Shown here in pieces: positions 1 through 5,772 of a stretch of 5,772 bases of DNA (the first letter of the stretch is position 1; the number at the start of each line of letters is the position of its first letter). Source of the stretch: Rhodospirillaceae bacterium (GTDB lineage Bacteria > Pseudomonadota > Alphaproteobacteria > UBA9219); NCBI GenBank assembly GCA_003486725.1, contig DNGD01000190.1:1-5772 (forward strand). The letters run 5' to 3'. Both the position numbers and the translations under genes were made by a program. The notes beneath the pieces are model-generated. The model was not told the origin of the DNA. It ran no database searches and worked only from the letters and a program-made list of their open reading frames with translations.

Positions 1-2
1 TC

Positions 3-572
3 TTTCTTTTTTTCTTTCTTTTTTGTTGTATTTAAGTTGCCGTCTTTCTTCGCCTTCGCTGCTATCTCTTTCTCTTTCTTGGCCTCTTCTTCCTTCATTC
101 TGGCTTCTTCAGCCTTCTTTCTCACGCAGTCCCAGTCGACAGCCATCTGAAGGTTCGGAAGCTCGTCTTCAGTATATGGTTTATCAAACACCATCTTCAT
201 GCGTGGTAAGACCGTACTGCCTTGCGTGATAGGAGGGAACATAATGCCCTGTAGTAGTTCATTTCCGTCCCGCATCATAACCCGGTTGTTTTTATCAAGG
301 GCAGCGTAGACATCGATTGAATAGTCTTCGTCGTTCTCTTTCGCCGTTGCTGTCGGGTTTAGTCCCACGGCTCTCGTTTCTAACGTGTGCTCTCTGGCGA
401 TGAATGCCTTCTCTTCGTCCGAAAATCTGGCGCAGCCACCAAGTTGGGTATACAGGGTGCCAAAGACGGCGAGCTTAATCCCGCCCGTCACAAATTGGCG
501 GCGTGAAGATGGCTGCACTAAGTTTTTAGCAGTGACGGAAAGAAGGTTGGGGAAGCGAATGGCGAAATTCAT
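3..572 (-). CDS. Putative Tat-exported lipoprotein of unknown function, C-terminus cut by window edge
   Basis: I do not recognise the family. Translating the minus strand from the ATG at 572-570 gives 190 codons without a stop, running off the left edge. The N-terminus has a long n-region and then SSRRQFVTGG (residues 22-31), which fits the twin-arginine S-R-R-x-F-x pattern. A short hydrophobic stretch (about 32-45) ends in LGGC with Cys47, an acceptable lipobox. This suggests export of a folded protein through Tat and lipid anchoring, which is inference. Residues 50-150 are soluble-looking (for example YSIDVYAALDKNNRVMMRDGNELL), with one W and C near 147-149. From about residue 151 the chain is dominated by Lys, Glu and Ala and is probably a charged helix or coiled coil ending in a poly-Lys tract. 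The start is supported by an AAGGA Shine-Dalgarno six bases upstream. The gene is divergent from aspS. The reading frame and start are well supported, the function is not. Confidence 0.75.
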   Translation of the reverse strand, partial: MNFAIRFPNLLSVTAKNLVQPSSRRQFVTGGIKLAVFGTLYTQLGGCARFSDEEKAFIAREHTLETRAVGLNPTATAKENDEDYSIDVYAALDKNNRVMMRDGNELLQGIMFPPITQGSTVLPRMKMVFDKPYTEDELPNLQMAVDWDCVRKKAEEARMKEEEAKKEKEIAAKAKKDGNLNTTKKKEKKK

Positions 573-578
573 GGGGTA

Positions 579-583
579 TCCTT
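579..583 (-). promoter_or_regulatory. Shine-Dalgarno AAGGA for the Tat lipoprotein gene
   Basis: On the minus strand AAGGA lies six bases before the ATG at 572-570. It supports that start, and therefore the presence of the twin-arginine motif within the translated protein rather than upstream of it. Confidence 0.6.
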
Positions 584-705
584 GTAATATTTTGTCTATG
601 AAAATAAATCCTAATGCGACACACATTACCTGAAAACTGACACCTTTCTCAACTTTGAAAGCATTAATCTTTGCCTTTTGGTGAGCCATAGGCTCGGATT
701 CACCA

Positions 706-732
706 TTGCCCAAAGGCGATTGGCGTTATAAA
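706..732 (+). promoter_or_regulatory. Possible sigma-70-type promoter of aspS
   Basis: TATAAA at 727-732 is a good -10-like hexamer about 38 bases before the aspS ATG. TTGCCC at 706-711 is the best -35-like match, but the spacer is only 15 bases, shorter than the usual 16-18. A transcript would start near 739 and have a short leader. The -10 half is the more believable part. Confidence 0.3.
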
Positions 733-756
733 AGCGTCCGTTAACCTTTGATTTTT

Positions 757-761
757 GGAGA
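757..761 (+). promoter_or_regulatory. Shine-Dalgarno GGAGA that fixes the aspS start
   Basis: GGAGA lies eight bases before the ATG at 770. An in-frame TTG at 755 would overlap this element, so the ATG is the preferred start. The ATG also gives the family-typical N-terminus [10 protein letters not shown]. Confidence 0.65.
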
Positions 762-769
762 GTTCTTCG

Positions 770-2578
770 ATGCATCCCTATCGCACCCATACCTGTGGTC
801 AGCTTCGCCCCGAACATGTCGGGCAAACGGTTCGTTTGTCTGGCTGGGTCAATCGCAAGCGCGATCACGGCGGCCTGCTGTTTATCGATCTGCGCGACCA
901 TTACGGCATGACGCAGTGTGTGATCGATATGTCCAGCCCGCTGATGAGCGTGGTCGAGCATGTGAAGAACGAAAGCGTTGTGACGGTGACGGGCAAGGTT
1001 GTCGCGCGTCCGGCTGAAACGCTGAACGACAAGCTGCCCACCGGTGCGGTTGAGCTGGACATCGCCGAGTTCGTTATCCAAAGCGCCGCTGACCCTCTGC
1101 CCATGCAGGTCAACGCCGATGCCGATACAGGCGAGGATGTTCGCCTGACCTATCGCTTCCTCGATCTGCGTCGCGAGAAGTTGCAGCAGAATATGATTTT
1201 GCGCTCGGAGATTATCGCCTCCATTCGTCGCCGGATGTGGGATGCCGGTTTCCGTGAGTATCAAACACCGATCCTGACATCCTCCAGTCCTGAAGGCGCG
1301 CGTGATTATCTGGTACCCAGCCGCGTTCATCCGGGCAAGTTCTATGCGCTGCCACAGGCACCACAGCAGTTTAAGCAGCTGTTGATGATCGCCGGCTATG
1401 ATCGCTATTTCCAGATCGCGCCGTGCTTCCGCGATGAAGACGCGCGTGCGGATCGCAGCCCCGGCGAGTTCTATCAGCTCGATTTCGAGATGAGCTATGT
1501 CACGCAGGACGACGTGCTTGAAACGATCGAGCCTGTTCTGCACGGCGTTTTTGACGAGTTCGGCGCGTTCCGGCGCGAAAACAAGGCTGCCATCGACAAG
1601 CCGCCATTCCGTCGCATCGCGTATGATGAGGCGATGCTGAAATACGGCTCGGACAAACCCGATCTGCGCAACCCGCTGATTATCACCGATGTGACGAGCG
1701 TGTTCAGTCGCGCTGATGTCGAATTCCGCGCTTTCCGCTCCATTATTGATTTGGGCGGCGTCGTTCGCGCTATTCGTGCGCCGAAGGTTTCGGATCGCCC
1801 GCGCAGCTTTTTTGACAAGTTGAATGATTGGGCAAAGGAAATTGGTGCGCCGGGCCTTGGATACATCACGTTTGAAAACGGTGCAGGGAAGGGGCCCATC
1901 TCCCGCTTTGTGGGAGAGGAAGCGCAAAAGGAACTTCGTGCGCTTACAGGCTGTGAAGATAACGATGCCGTGTTTTTTGTCTGCGACAAACCCGCCGTGG
2001 CTGCGAAGATGGCGGGTCAAGCTCGTACCAAGATCGCGCAGGATATGGACATCATCGAGAAGAACGCGTTCCGCTTCTGCTGGATCGTCGATTTTCCGAT
2101 GTTTGAATATGACGAGGAGCGCAAGAAGATCGACTTCTCGCACAACCCTTTCTCGATGCCGCAAGGCGGCATGAAGGCTCTGGAGGAGCAAGATCCGCTC
2201 ACCATCAAAGCGTATCAGTACGATATTATCTGCAACGGGATCGAGCTATCGTCCGGCGCAATCCGCAACCATCTTCCCGAGCTGATGTATAAGGCGTTCT
2301 CGATTGCCGGTTACTCTGCCGAGGATCTGGAAAGCCGTTTTGCCGGTATGCTTTCGGCGCTTAAACTTGGCGCGCCGCCGCATGGTGGCTCGGCCCCAGG
2401 TATCGACCGCATGGTCATGCTCCTTGCCGATGAACCGAACATCCGTGAAGTCATTGCGTTCCCGCTGAACCAGCAGGCGCAGGACTTGATGATGCAAGCG
2501 CCTAACGTTGTGGATGAAGATCGCTTGCGCGAGCTTCATATCCGTTTGTCACTTCCCGTCAAAAAAGTCGGGCAATAA
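770..2578 (+). CDS. aspS: Aspartyl-tRNA synthetase (bacterial type, class II)
   Basis: This cytoplasmic enzyme charges tRNA-Asp with aspartate using ATP. The 602-residue length is normal for the bacterial type. The domains are in the expected order. The N-terminal OB-fold anticodon-binding domain is about residues 1-105, with [21 protein letters not shown]. The class II catalytic core begins about 140, with the motif 1 region around 150-168 ([16 protein letters not shown]). Motif 2 is [21 protein letters not shown] at 220-240. The inserted bacterial GAD domain spans about 290-425, preceded by the conserved YGSDKPDLR at 292-300. The core resumes with [20 protein letters not shown] (442-461) and [14 protein letters not shown] (488-501). 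Motif 3 is [14 protein letters not shown] (539-552). His33 in RDHGG matches the form I associate with non-discriminating AspRS, which can also charge tRNA-Asn for GatCAB amidation; that is inference. No damage is seen. The gene is probably monocistronic, convergent with the next gene, with a hairpin terminator 22 bases after the stop. Confidence 0.98.
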   Translation: MHPYRTHTCGQLRPEHVGQTVRLSGWVNRKRDHGGLLFIDLRDHYGMTQCVIDMSSPLMSVVEHVKNESVVTVTGKVVARPAETLNDKLPTGAVELDIAEFVIQSAADPLPMQVNADADTGEDVRLTYRFLDLRREKLQQNMILRSEIIASIRRRMWDAGFREYQTPILTSSSPEGARDYLVPSRVHPGKFYALPQAPQQFKQLLMIAGYDRYFQIAPCFRDEDARADRSPGEFYQLDFEMSYVTQDDVLETIEPVLHGVFDEFGAFRRENKAAIDKPPFRRIAYDEAMLKYGSDKPDLRNPLIITDVTSVFSRADVEFRAFRSIIDLGGVVRAIRAPKVSDRPRSFFDKLNDWAKEIGAPGLGYITFENGAGKGPISRFVGEEAQKELRALTGCEDNDAVFFVCDKPAVAAKMAGQARTKIAQDMDIIEKNAFRFCWIVDFPMFEYDEERKKIDFSHNPFSMPQGGMKALEEQDPLTIKAYQYDIICNGIELSSGAIRNHLPELMYKAFSIAGYSAEDLESRFAGMLSALKLGAPPHGGSAPGIDRMVMLLADEPNIREVIAFPLNQQAQDLMMQAPNVVDEDRLRELHIRLSLPVKKVGQ

Positions 2579-2600
2579 GAATATTCTTTTACGACGAGAA

Positions 2601-2628
2601 ACAGCGGCTTCCTTGCGGGAGCCGCTGT
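2601..2628. terminator. Hairpin between convergent aspS and chemoreceptor genes, probably a bidirectional terminator
   Basis: ACAGCGGCTTCC (2601-2612) pairs with GGGAGCCGCTGT (2617-2628) around the loop TTGC, giving a 12-bp GC-rich stem with a single G-U (T-G) pair. It sits 22 bases after the aspS stop and 22 bases beyond the chemoreceptor stop. Neither side has a long T run: the minus strand reads TTTCTC partly within and after the stem, and the plus strand reads CTGTCC. Terminator function is therefore inferred from position and stem strength. Confidence 0.7.
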
Positions 2629-2650
2629 CTGTCCGCCTGATTCTTGGGTG

Positions 2651-4153
2651 TCAGGCTCTGACCTTTTCCAGGAACTTCTGAACTTTCTGGCTGAGAAGGC
2701 CTGATTGACTGGTAAGTTTTCCCGCCGCTGACTGAACCTGAGTCGAGATCGCGCCTGTTTCCTCTGCTGCGCGGCTGACACCGCCAACATTGCGCGATAC
2801 GTCGCGCGTTCCTTGCGTGGCTTCGGCAATGTTGCGTGCGATTTCCTGTGTTGCAGCGCCTTGCTCCTCAACGGCGGAGGCGATACGCGTCGAGACTTGG
2901 TTGATGCCGACGATTGTCTCACGGATTTTCTCGATCTCTCCTACCACGACTCCGGTGGCTTGCTGTACGCTGCTGATCTGGCGCGTAATGTCCTCTGTCG
3001 CCTTGGCTGTTTGTGTTGCCAATGATTTGACTTCTGAGGCTACTACCGCAAACCCTTTTCCGGCTTCGCCCGCACGCGCGGCTTCGATGGTTGCATTGAG
3101 CGCGAGAAGATTGGTTTGGCTGGCAATCTCGCCAATCAAGCTAATGACCTGACCGATTTTTTCGGCTGTTTCGGCCAAATCACGCACCGTCTTGTTGGTT
3201 GTGTTGGCTTGGTCAACCGCTTTATGTGTGATGTCCGTTGATTCCGAGACCTGACGGCTGATCTCACCGATAGACGACGTCAGTTCTTCCGTGGCGGTTG
3301 CCACGGTCTGCATGTTGGAGGAGGTTTGCTCCGCCGCCGCCGCAACAGTGCCGCTCAGTTTTGTCGATTCCTGCGAGGTCGAGGCCAGCGTATCAGCGGC
3401 TGTTTTGAGTTCTGACGCCGATGATGTCACGTCATCAACGACCATCTTGACGCTGTCCTCAAACTCTTGCGCCAGCGCCAGCATATCGCTTTTACGTTGT
3501 TTCATGGCACCGAAAATTATCCGTGCGAGAACACTATAGGCAATAACGAGGCCGAGCATTGCGATAAGTATATGTGTCGCTTTTGTTCGGTTACTGTCAT
3601 CGATCATAGCCTTTTCGGAGTCTTTGATGGTTTCTTTGTAGGCTGTCGTCAGATTTTTAAGATCCGTAAGCATTTTTGTGCGCAGGTCTCTTGAAAAAAT
3701 TACACGTTCTTGAAAGGCTTCGTTCCGTTGGTTGGCGGAATACATCGCGAATATCTTTTCGCCATTGTCTAGGTATTTTTTGATATCAACCAACGAGCCT
3801 TCAATAATTTTTTTACGCTCTGGATTTTTAATATTGTCATTTAGATAGGATATCTTTTTTATGGCCTCAGCGCCATGCTCTCTCAGGACATCGAGCTGTT
3901 TGTCGATGTCGGCTTTTTCGTTCAGCACAAGAACCACGCGAATGGCCAAGGCTACAGCACTGACGTCTTCGGAAATTTCCATGACCGTGATTGTCCGATC
4001 AACATCATTAGTGATGATGGTTTCCGCTTTTTCAAGAATTCCATTAAATCCTTGTCGAGCCGTGACGATGATAACAAGGCACACAATCACGACGAGAATT
4101 TGAGGGGCGAATACCTTGACGAGAAGGCTTGCGTTGGTCCACCAGCGGAACAT
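2651..4153 (-). CDS. Methyl-accepting chemotaxis protein, membrane chemoreceptor without evident HAMP domain
   Basis: This is a transmembrane chemoreceptor that would control CheA through CheW and so bias flagellar (or other surface appendage) behaviour. From the ATG at 4153-4151 the protein has 500 residues. TM1 is about 15-31. A helical periplasmic sensor of about 160 residues (33-192) has the size and character of a four-helix-bundle sensor; its ligand is unknown. TM2 is about 194-215. The long cytoplasmic signalling coiled coil follows, with the highly conserved hairpin tip [20 protein letters not shown] (341-360), continued by [21 protein letters not shown]2 is followed almost directly by [19 protein letters not shown], and I see no HAMP signature between it and the signalling helices. 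There is no NWETF-like C-terminal tail for CheR/CheB tethering. An in-frame GTG at 4207 would add 18 residues, but an AAGGG element eight bases before the ATG favours the shorter form. No che genes are in view. Confidence 0.95.
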   Translation of the reverse strand: MFRWWTNASLLVKVFAPQILVVIVCLVIIVTARQGFNGILEKAETIITNDVDRTITVMEISEDVSAVALAIRVVLVLNEKADIDKQLDVLREHGAEAIKKISYLNDNIKNPERKKIIEGSLVDIKKYLDNGEKIFAMYSANQRNEAFQERVIFSRDLRTKMLTDLKNLTTAYKETIKDSEKAMIDDSNRTKATHILIAMLGLVIAYSVLARIIFGAMKQRKSDMLALAQEFEDSVKMVVDDVTSSASELKTAADTLASTSQESTKLSGTVAAAAEQTSSNMQTVATATEELTSSIGEISRQVSESTDITHKAVDQANTTNKTVRDLAETAEKIGQVISLIGEIASQTNLLALNATIEAARAGEAGKGFAVVASEVKSLATQTAKATEDITRQISSVQQATGVVVGEIEKIRETIVGINQVSTRIASAVEEQGAATQEIARNIAEATQGTRDVSRNVGGVSRAAEETGAISTQVQSAAGKLTSQSGLLSQKVQKFLEKVRA

Positions 4154-4388
4154 GAGAGTCACCCTTATTGTTATGGTTGTTGGTGACCTGATATATGCAA
4201 TATTCACGTAAATTAAATATTACTCACTACAATAATGGGGTATGCAGTCTTTTATTAATACTAATATGGTTCTATTAGCTTGTATCTATCACTATAAATC
4301 CAAAAAATTAATAACACTATTATTATCGTTAACCATATTCAAACTCCCTCTTGGCGTTTGAGAGTAAAAATGCTTATGTCTTCTTCAA
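4154..4388. other. AT-rich divergent intergenic region between chemoreceptor and pilus-type operon
   Basis: This 235-bp stretch is clearly more AT-rich than the flanking genes, especially 4195-4345, and must hold the promoters of both divergent transcription units. A TATAAA at 4293-4298 is a possible plus-strand -10, but no convincing -35 lies at the right distance. A 9-bp inverted repeat, AATATGGTT (4263-4271) and AACCATATT (4331-4339), could be an operator or chance. I saw no flagellar sigma-28-type promoter upstream of the chemoreceptor. Confidence 0.5.
4158..4187 (-). promoter_or_regulatory. Shine-Dalgarno of the chemoreceptor gene inside a small inverted repeat
   Basis: AAGGG (4162-4166, minus strand) lies eight bases before the ATG at 4153-4151 and decides that start over the upstream GTG at 4207. 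The element overlaps one arm of a perfect 6-bp inverted repeat, GTCACC at 4158-4163 and GGTGAC at 4182-4187 on the plus strand, so a hairpin in the mRNA leader would cover its GG. With an 18-base loop the stem is weak. The ribosome binding site is firm, the regulatory role is speculative. Confidence 0.45.
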
Positions 4389-5276
4389 ATGAGTGTTCTT
4401 TTTAATGCCCTTAACAAGGCGGCGCGCGATTACAGAGTCCAAAAGGCACCTGTCATTGTTCCGTTATTGCCTCCTTCCCCTGTTTCTACTTTGAAGAAAC
4501 GGGCGGCACTGTTTGTTGCCTTGCCCATTCTTGTTTTTGTTATGACAAGCGGATTTATTTTTCTCGGTGGTGACACAACCTTTGTCAGAGGAACGGGACG
4601 ACCTGCCGGCATCGTGCATACAACCGCAGAAGCGCCGCTCCTAAAAAACACACGCAAGATTCGCGCCGAAGAACCCTTGGGTATTACACTTTCTGCTGAC
4701 AGCGGGGAGTCTGATCCGAACGATATGATGGAGCCCGTTGTCGCGGAAGGCGAGGCGGTGGCAGCGCCGCAGGAACGACAGGCGGAGCGTGGTGAGGACA
4801 GCTATGCCCGCGCAAAGAAAGCAGCCATTAGCGGTGATTGGGAAAGAGCGTTAGAGAATTATGACGTCGTTTTAAAATACAATAGCGCGAACAAGGCCGC
4901 CTTGCAGGGAAAAATATATGTTCTTGAGCAGCGTGGGCAAGAGGGGGATATGGTCGCACTGGATCGAATTGTTGCGGCTCATCCGGCAATTGCGTCAGCT
5001 CACGCGGCGCGAGCCCATATCCTGACCCGTCAGCAAAAAACGTTAGAGTCTCTTCATGCATGGGAAAAGGCTGTCGCGCTAGAACCAACGAACAGATCCT
5101 ATCGTCTGGGGCTTGCGATTTTGAATGACAAGCTTGGACGTGAGGCGGCGGCGCTTGATCTATACCGCTCATTACCGAAACCACTGCCAAGCGAAGCGCA
5201 GCGACGACTTGATTATCTGGCCTCGCATCAGCTACCGGACAATGCCATCGCAATGGGCAGCTTTAACAGACAGTAG
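4389..5276 (+). CDS. Single-pass membrane TPR protein, MshN-like pilus biogenesis component
   Basis: A 295-residue protein with a short cytoplasmic N-terminus (MSVLFNALNKAARDYRVQKAP) is followed by a Pro-rich stretch and one transmembrane helix at about 38-60, preceded by KKR. A low-complexity acidic linker (about 65-135) leads to a helical C-terminal region. From about residue 137 this contains tetratricopeptide-like repeats, such as ARAKKAAISGDWERALENYDVVLKYNSANKAAL (140-172) and AHAARAHILTRQQKTLESLHAWEKAVALEPTN (204-235). The short MSVL-NAL N-terminus, single TM and C-terminal TPRs match the layout of MshN of MSHA pilus loci, and the next gene is MshM-like. The protein would be anchored in the inner membrane with its TPRs in the periplasm, probably as an assembly scaffold. 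The ATG at 4389 gives the family-like N-terminus but has no good Shine-Dalgarno directly upstream. The general type is firm; the MshN assignment is moderate because TPR proteins diverge fast. Confidence 0.85.
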   Translation: MSVLFNALNKAARDYRVQKAPVIVPLLPPSPVSTLKKRAALFVALPILVFVMTSGFIFLGGDTTFVRGTGRPAGIVHTTAEAPLLKNTRKIRAEEPLGITLSADSGESDPNDMMEPVVAEGEAVAAPQERQAERGEDSYARAKKAAISGDWERALENYDVVLKYNSANKAALQGKIYVLEQRGQEGDMVALDRIVAAHPAIASAHAARAHILTRQQKTLESLHAWEKAVALEPTNRSYRLGLAILNDKLGREAAALDLYRSLPKPLPSEAQRRLDYLASHQLPDNAIAMGSFNRQ

Positions 5277-5284
5277 AGAATTTT

Positions 5285-5772
5285 ATGCCTTTTCTTGAGC
5301 ATTTCGGTTTTGAATCGTATCCCTTTGGTCTGACGCCAAACCCCGATCTTTATTATCCCTGCGCAGAAACGGAAGCGCTTCTTGCGGCGTTGAAATTTTC
5401 ACTTTCCCGAGGCGACGGATTCCTTAAAATTGTGGGAGAAGTTGGCACAGGAAAAACGTTGATTTGCCGACTGCTGCTGGGCAGTTTGGCCAAACAACCG
5501 GTGAACACCGCTTATCTGTGCGCGCCATCGCCGATCAAGCCCGAACATATCCCCTCAATGATCGCGAAAGAATTCGGCGTGAAGGTCAAGGCGACGCAGG
5601 ACAGCGCCGCCGCCCTACGCGATTTTTTGGTGGCCGAGCACGCGCGCGGGAGACGTTGCGTTTTGGTGATTGACGAAGCGCAGGCGTTGGGCGAGGAAGG
5701 GCTGGAGGCCGTGCGGCTTCTCTCCAATCTGGAAACGGAAACCGACAAGCTTTTGCAGGTCGTTCTGTTGGG
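5285..5772 (+). CDS. ExeA/MshM-type AAA ATPase, N-terminal part only
   Basis: Translation from the ATG at 5285 gives 162 complete codons running off the right edge. The N-terminus MPFLEHFGFESYPFGLTPNPDLYY is the typical ExeA/GspA/MshM opening (short hydrophobic-aromatic stretch, PF-L-P-P). Walker A is GEVGTGKT at residues 51-58, and Walker B with the DEAQ signature is VLVIDEAQAL at 126-135. It continues with RLLSNLETETDKLLQVVLLG, the expected sensor-1 strand region. Proteins of this group are cytoplasmic or membrane-associated ATPases that help assemble type II secretion or MSHA-type pilus machinery; the GEVGTGKTLICRLLL form is closest to MshM as I know it. The gene starts 8 bp after the TPR gene, so the two are almost certainly cotranscribed, with only a weak AGAGAA near the upstream stop as ribosome binding site. 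A peptidoglycan-binding extension, seen in GspA, could lie beyond the window. Confidence 0.92.
   Translation, partial: MPFLEHFGFESYPFGLTPNPDLYYPCAETEALLAALKFSLSRGDGFLKIVGEVGTGKTLICRLLLGSLAKQPVNTAYLCAPSPIKPEHIPSMIAKEFGVKVKATQDSAAALRDFLVAEHARGRRCVLVIDEAQALGEEGLEAVRLLSNLETETDKLLQVVLL

Noticed and set aside
1..229. Plus-strand frame of 68 codons rich in Ser, Leu and Pro over the pyrimidine-rich left end
   Set aside because: It is the complement of the Lys/Glu-rich coding sequence on the minus strand, with no ribosome binding site or family resemblance.
755..769. Extended aspS start at TTG 755 (five extra residues MESSS)
   Set aside because: The TTG overlaps the GGAGA Shine-Dalgarno, and the ATG at 770 gives the usual AspRS N-terminus with correct spacing.
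626..2191. Long open reading frame of 521 codons on the minus strand opposite aspS
   Set aside because: It is antisense to an unmistakable aspS, has composition and residue patterns typical of a shadow frame (many Arg, His, Ala, no motif), and no recognisable domain or ribosome binding site.
2536..2922. Minus-strand frame of 128 codons spanning the aspS/chemoreceptor junction
   Set aside because: It crosses the terminator hairpin and overlaps both well-supported genes in another frame; its Arg/Ser/Lys-rich sequence shows no motif.
4154..4207. Extended chemoreceptor start at GTG 4207 (18 extra residues)
   Set aside because: The extra residues are not hydrophobic or family-like, and AAGGG sits at a proper distance from the ATG at 4153.
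4270..4298. Sigma-70 promoter for the TPR operon using TATAAA at 4293-4298
   Set aside because: The hexamer at the -35 distance (TTCTAT) matches the consensus poorly, and such -10-like hexamers are expected by chance in this AT-rich stretch.

Overview
The window looks like chromosomal DNA of an alphaproteobacterium of moderate GC content. This is inferred from the protein sequences. The aspartyl-tRNA synthetase carries motifs I associate with that class ([10 protein letters not shown] start, [40 protein letters not shown]), and the chemoreceptor resembles those of Rhodospirillales-like lineages. I cannot name a genus. No RNA gene, insertion sequence, CRISPR array or integration site was seen.

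Layout from left to right. (1) Positions 3-572, minus strand: the N-terminal part of an unrecognised exported protein. It has a twin-arginine signal, a lipobox cysteine and a Lys/Glu-rich tail that runs off the left edge. (2) A 197-bp divergent intergenic region. (3) Positions 770-2578, plus strand: aspS, complete. (4) A 72-bp convergent gap holding a strong hairpin, probably a shared terminator. (5) Positions 2651-4153, minus strand: a complete 500-residue membrane chemoreceptor that appears to lack a HAMP domain. (6) A 235-bp AT-rich divergent intergenic region. (7) Positions 4389-5276, plus strand: a single-pass membrane TPR protein resembling MshN. (8) Positions 5285 to the right edge, plus strand: the N-terminal part of an ExeA/MshM-type AAA ATPase, only 8 bp after the TPR gene.

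How the genes work together: the last two genes form a tight pair of the kind found in MSHA-type (type IV-like) pilus loci, so the right edge is probably the start of a pilus or secretion-type assembly operon. The chemoreceptor is divergent to it and could be unrelated. aspS is an independent housekeeping gene. The left-hand lipoprotein has no visible functional link to the rest.

No clearly new system is visible. The items most worth following are the Tat lipoprotein with two in-frame A-AAA-AAG slippery heptamers, the pilus locus cut by the right edge, the HAMP-less receptor, and a small overlapping reading frame at the start of the TPR gene that has a better Shine-Dalgarno sequence than the gene itself.
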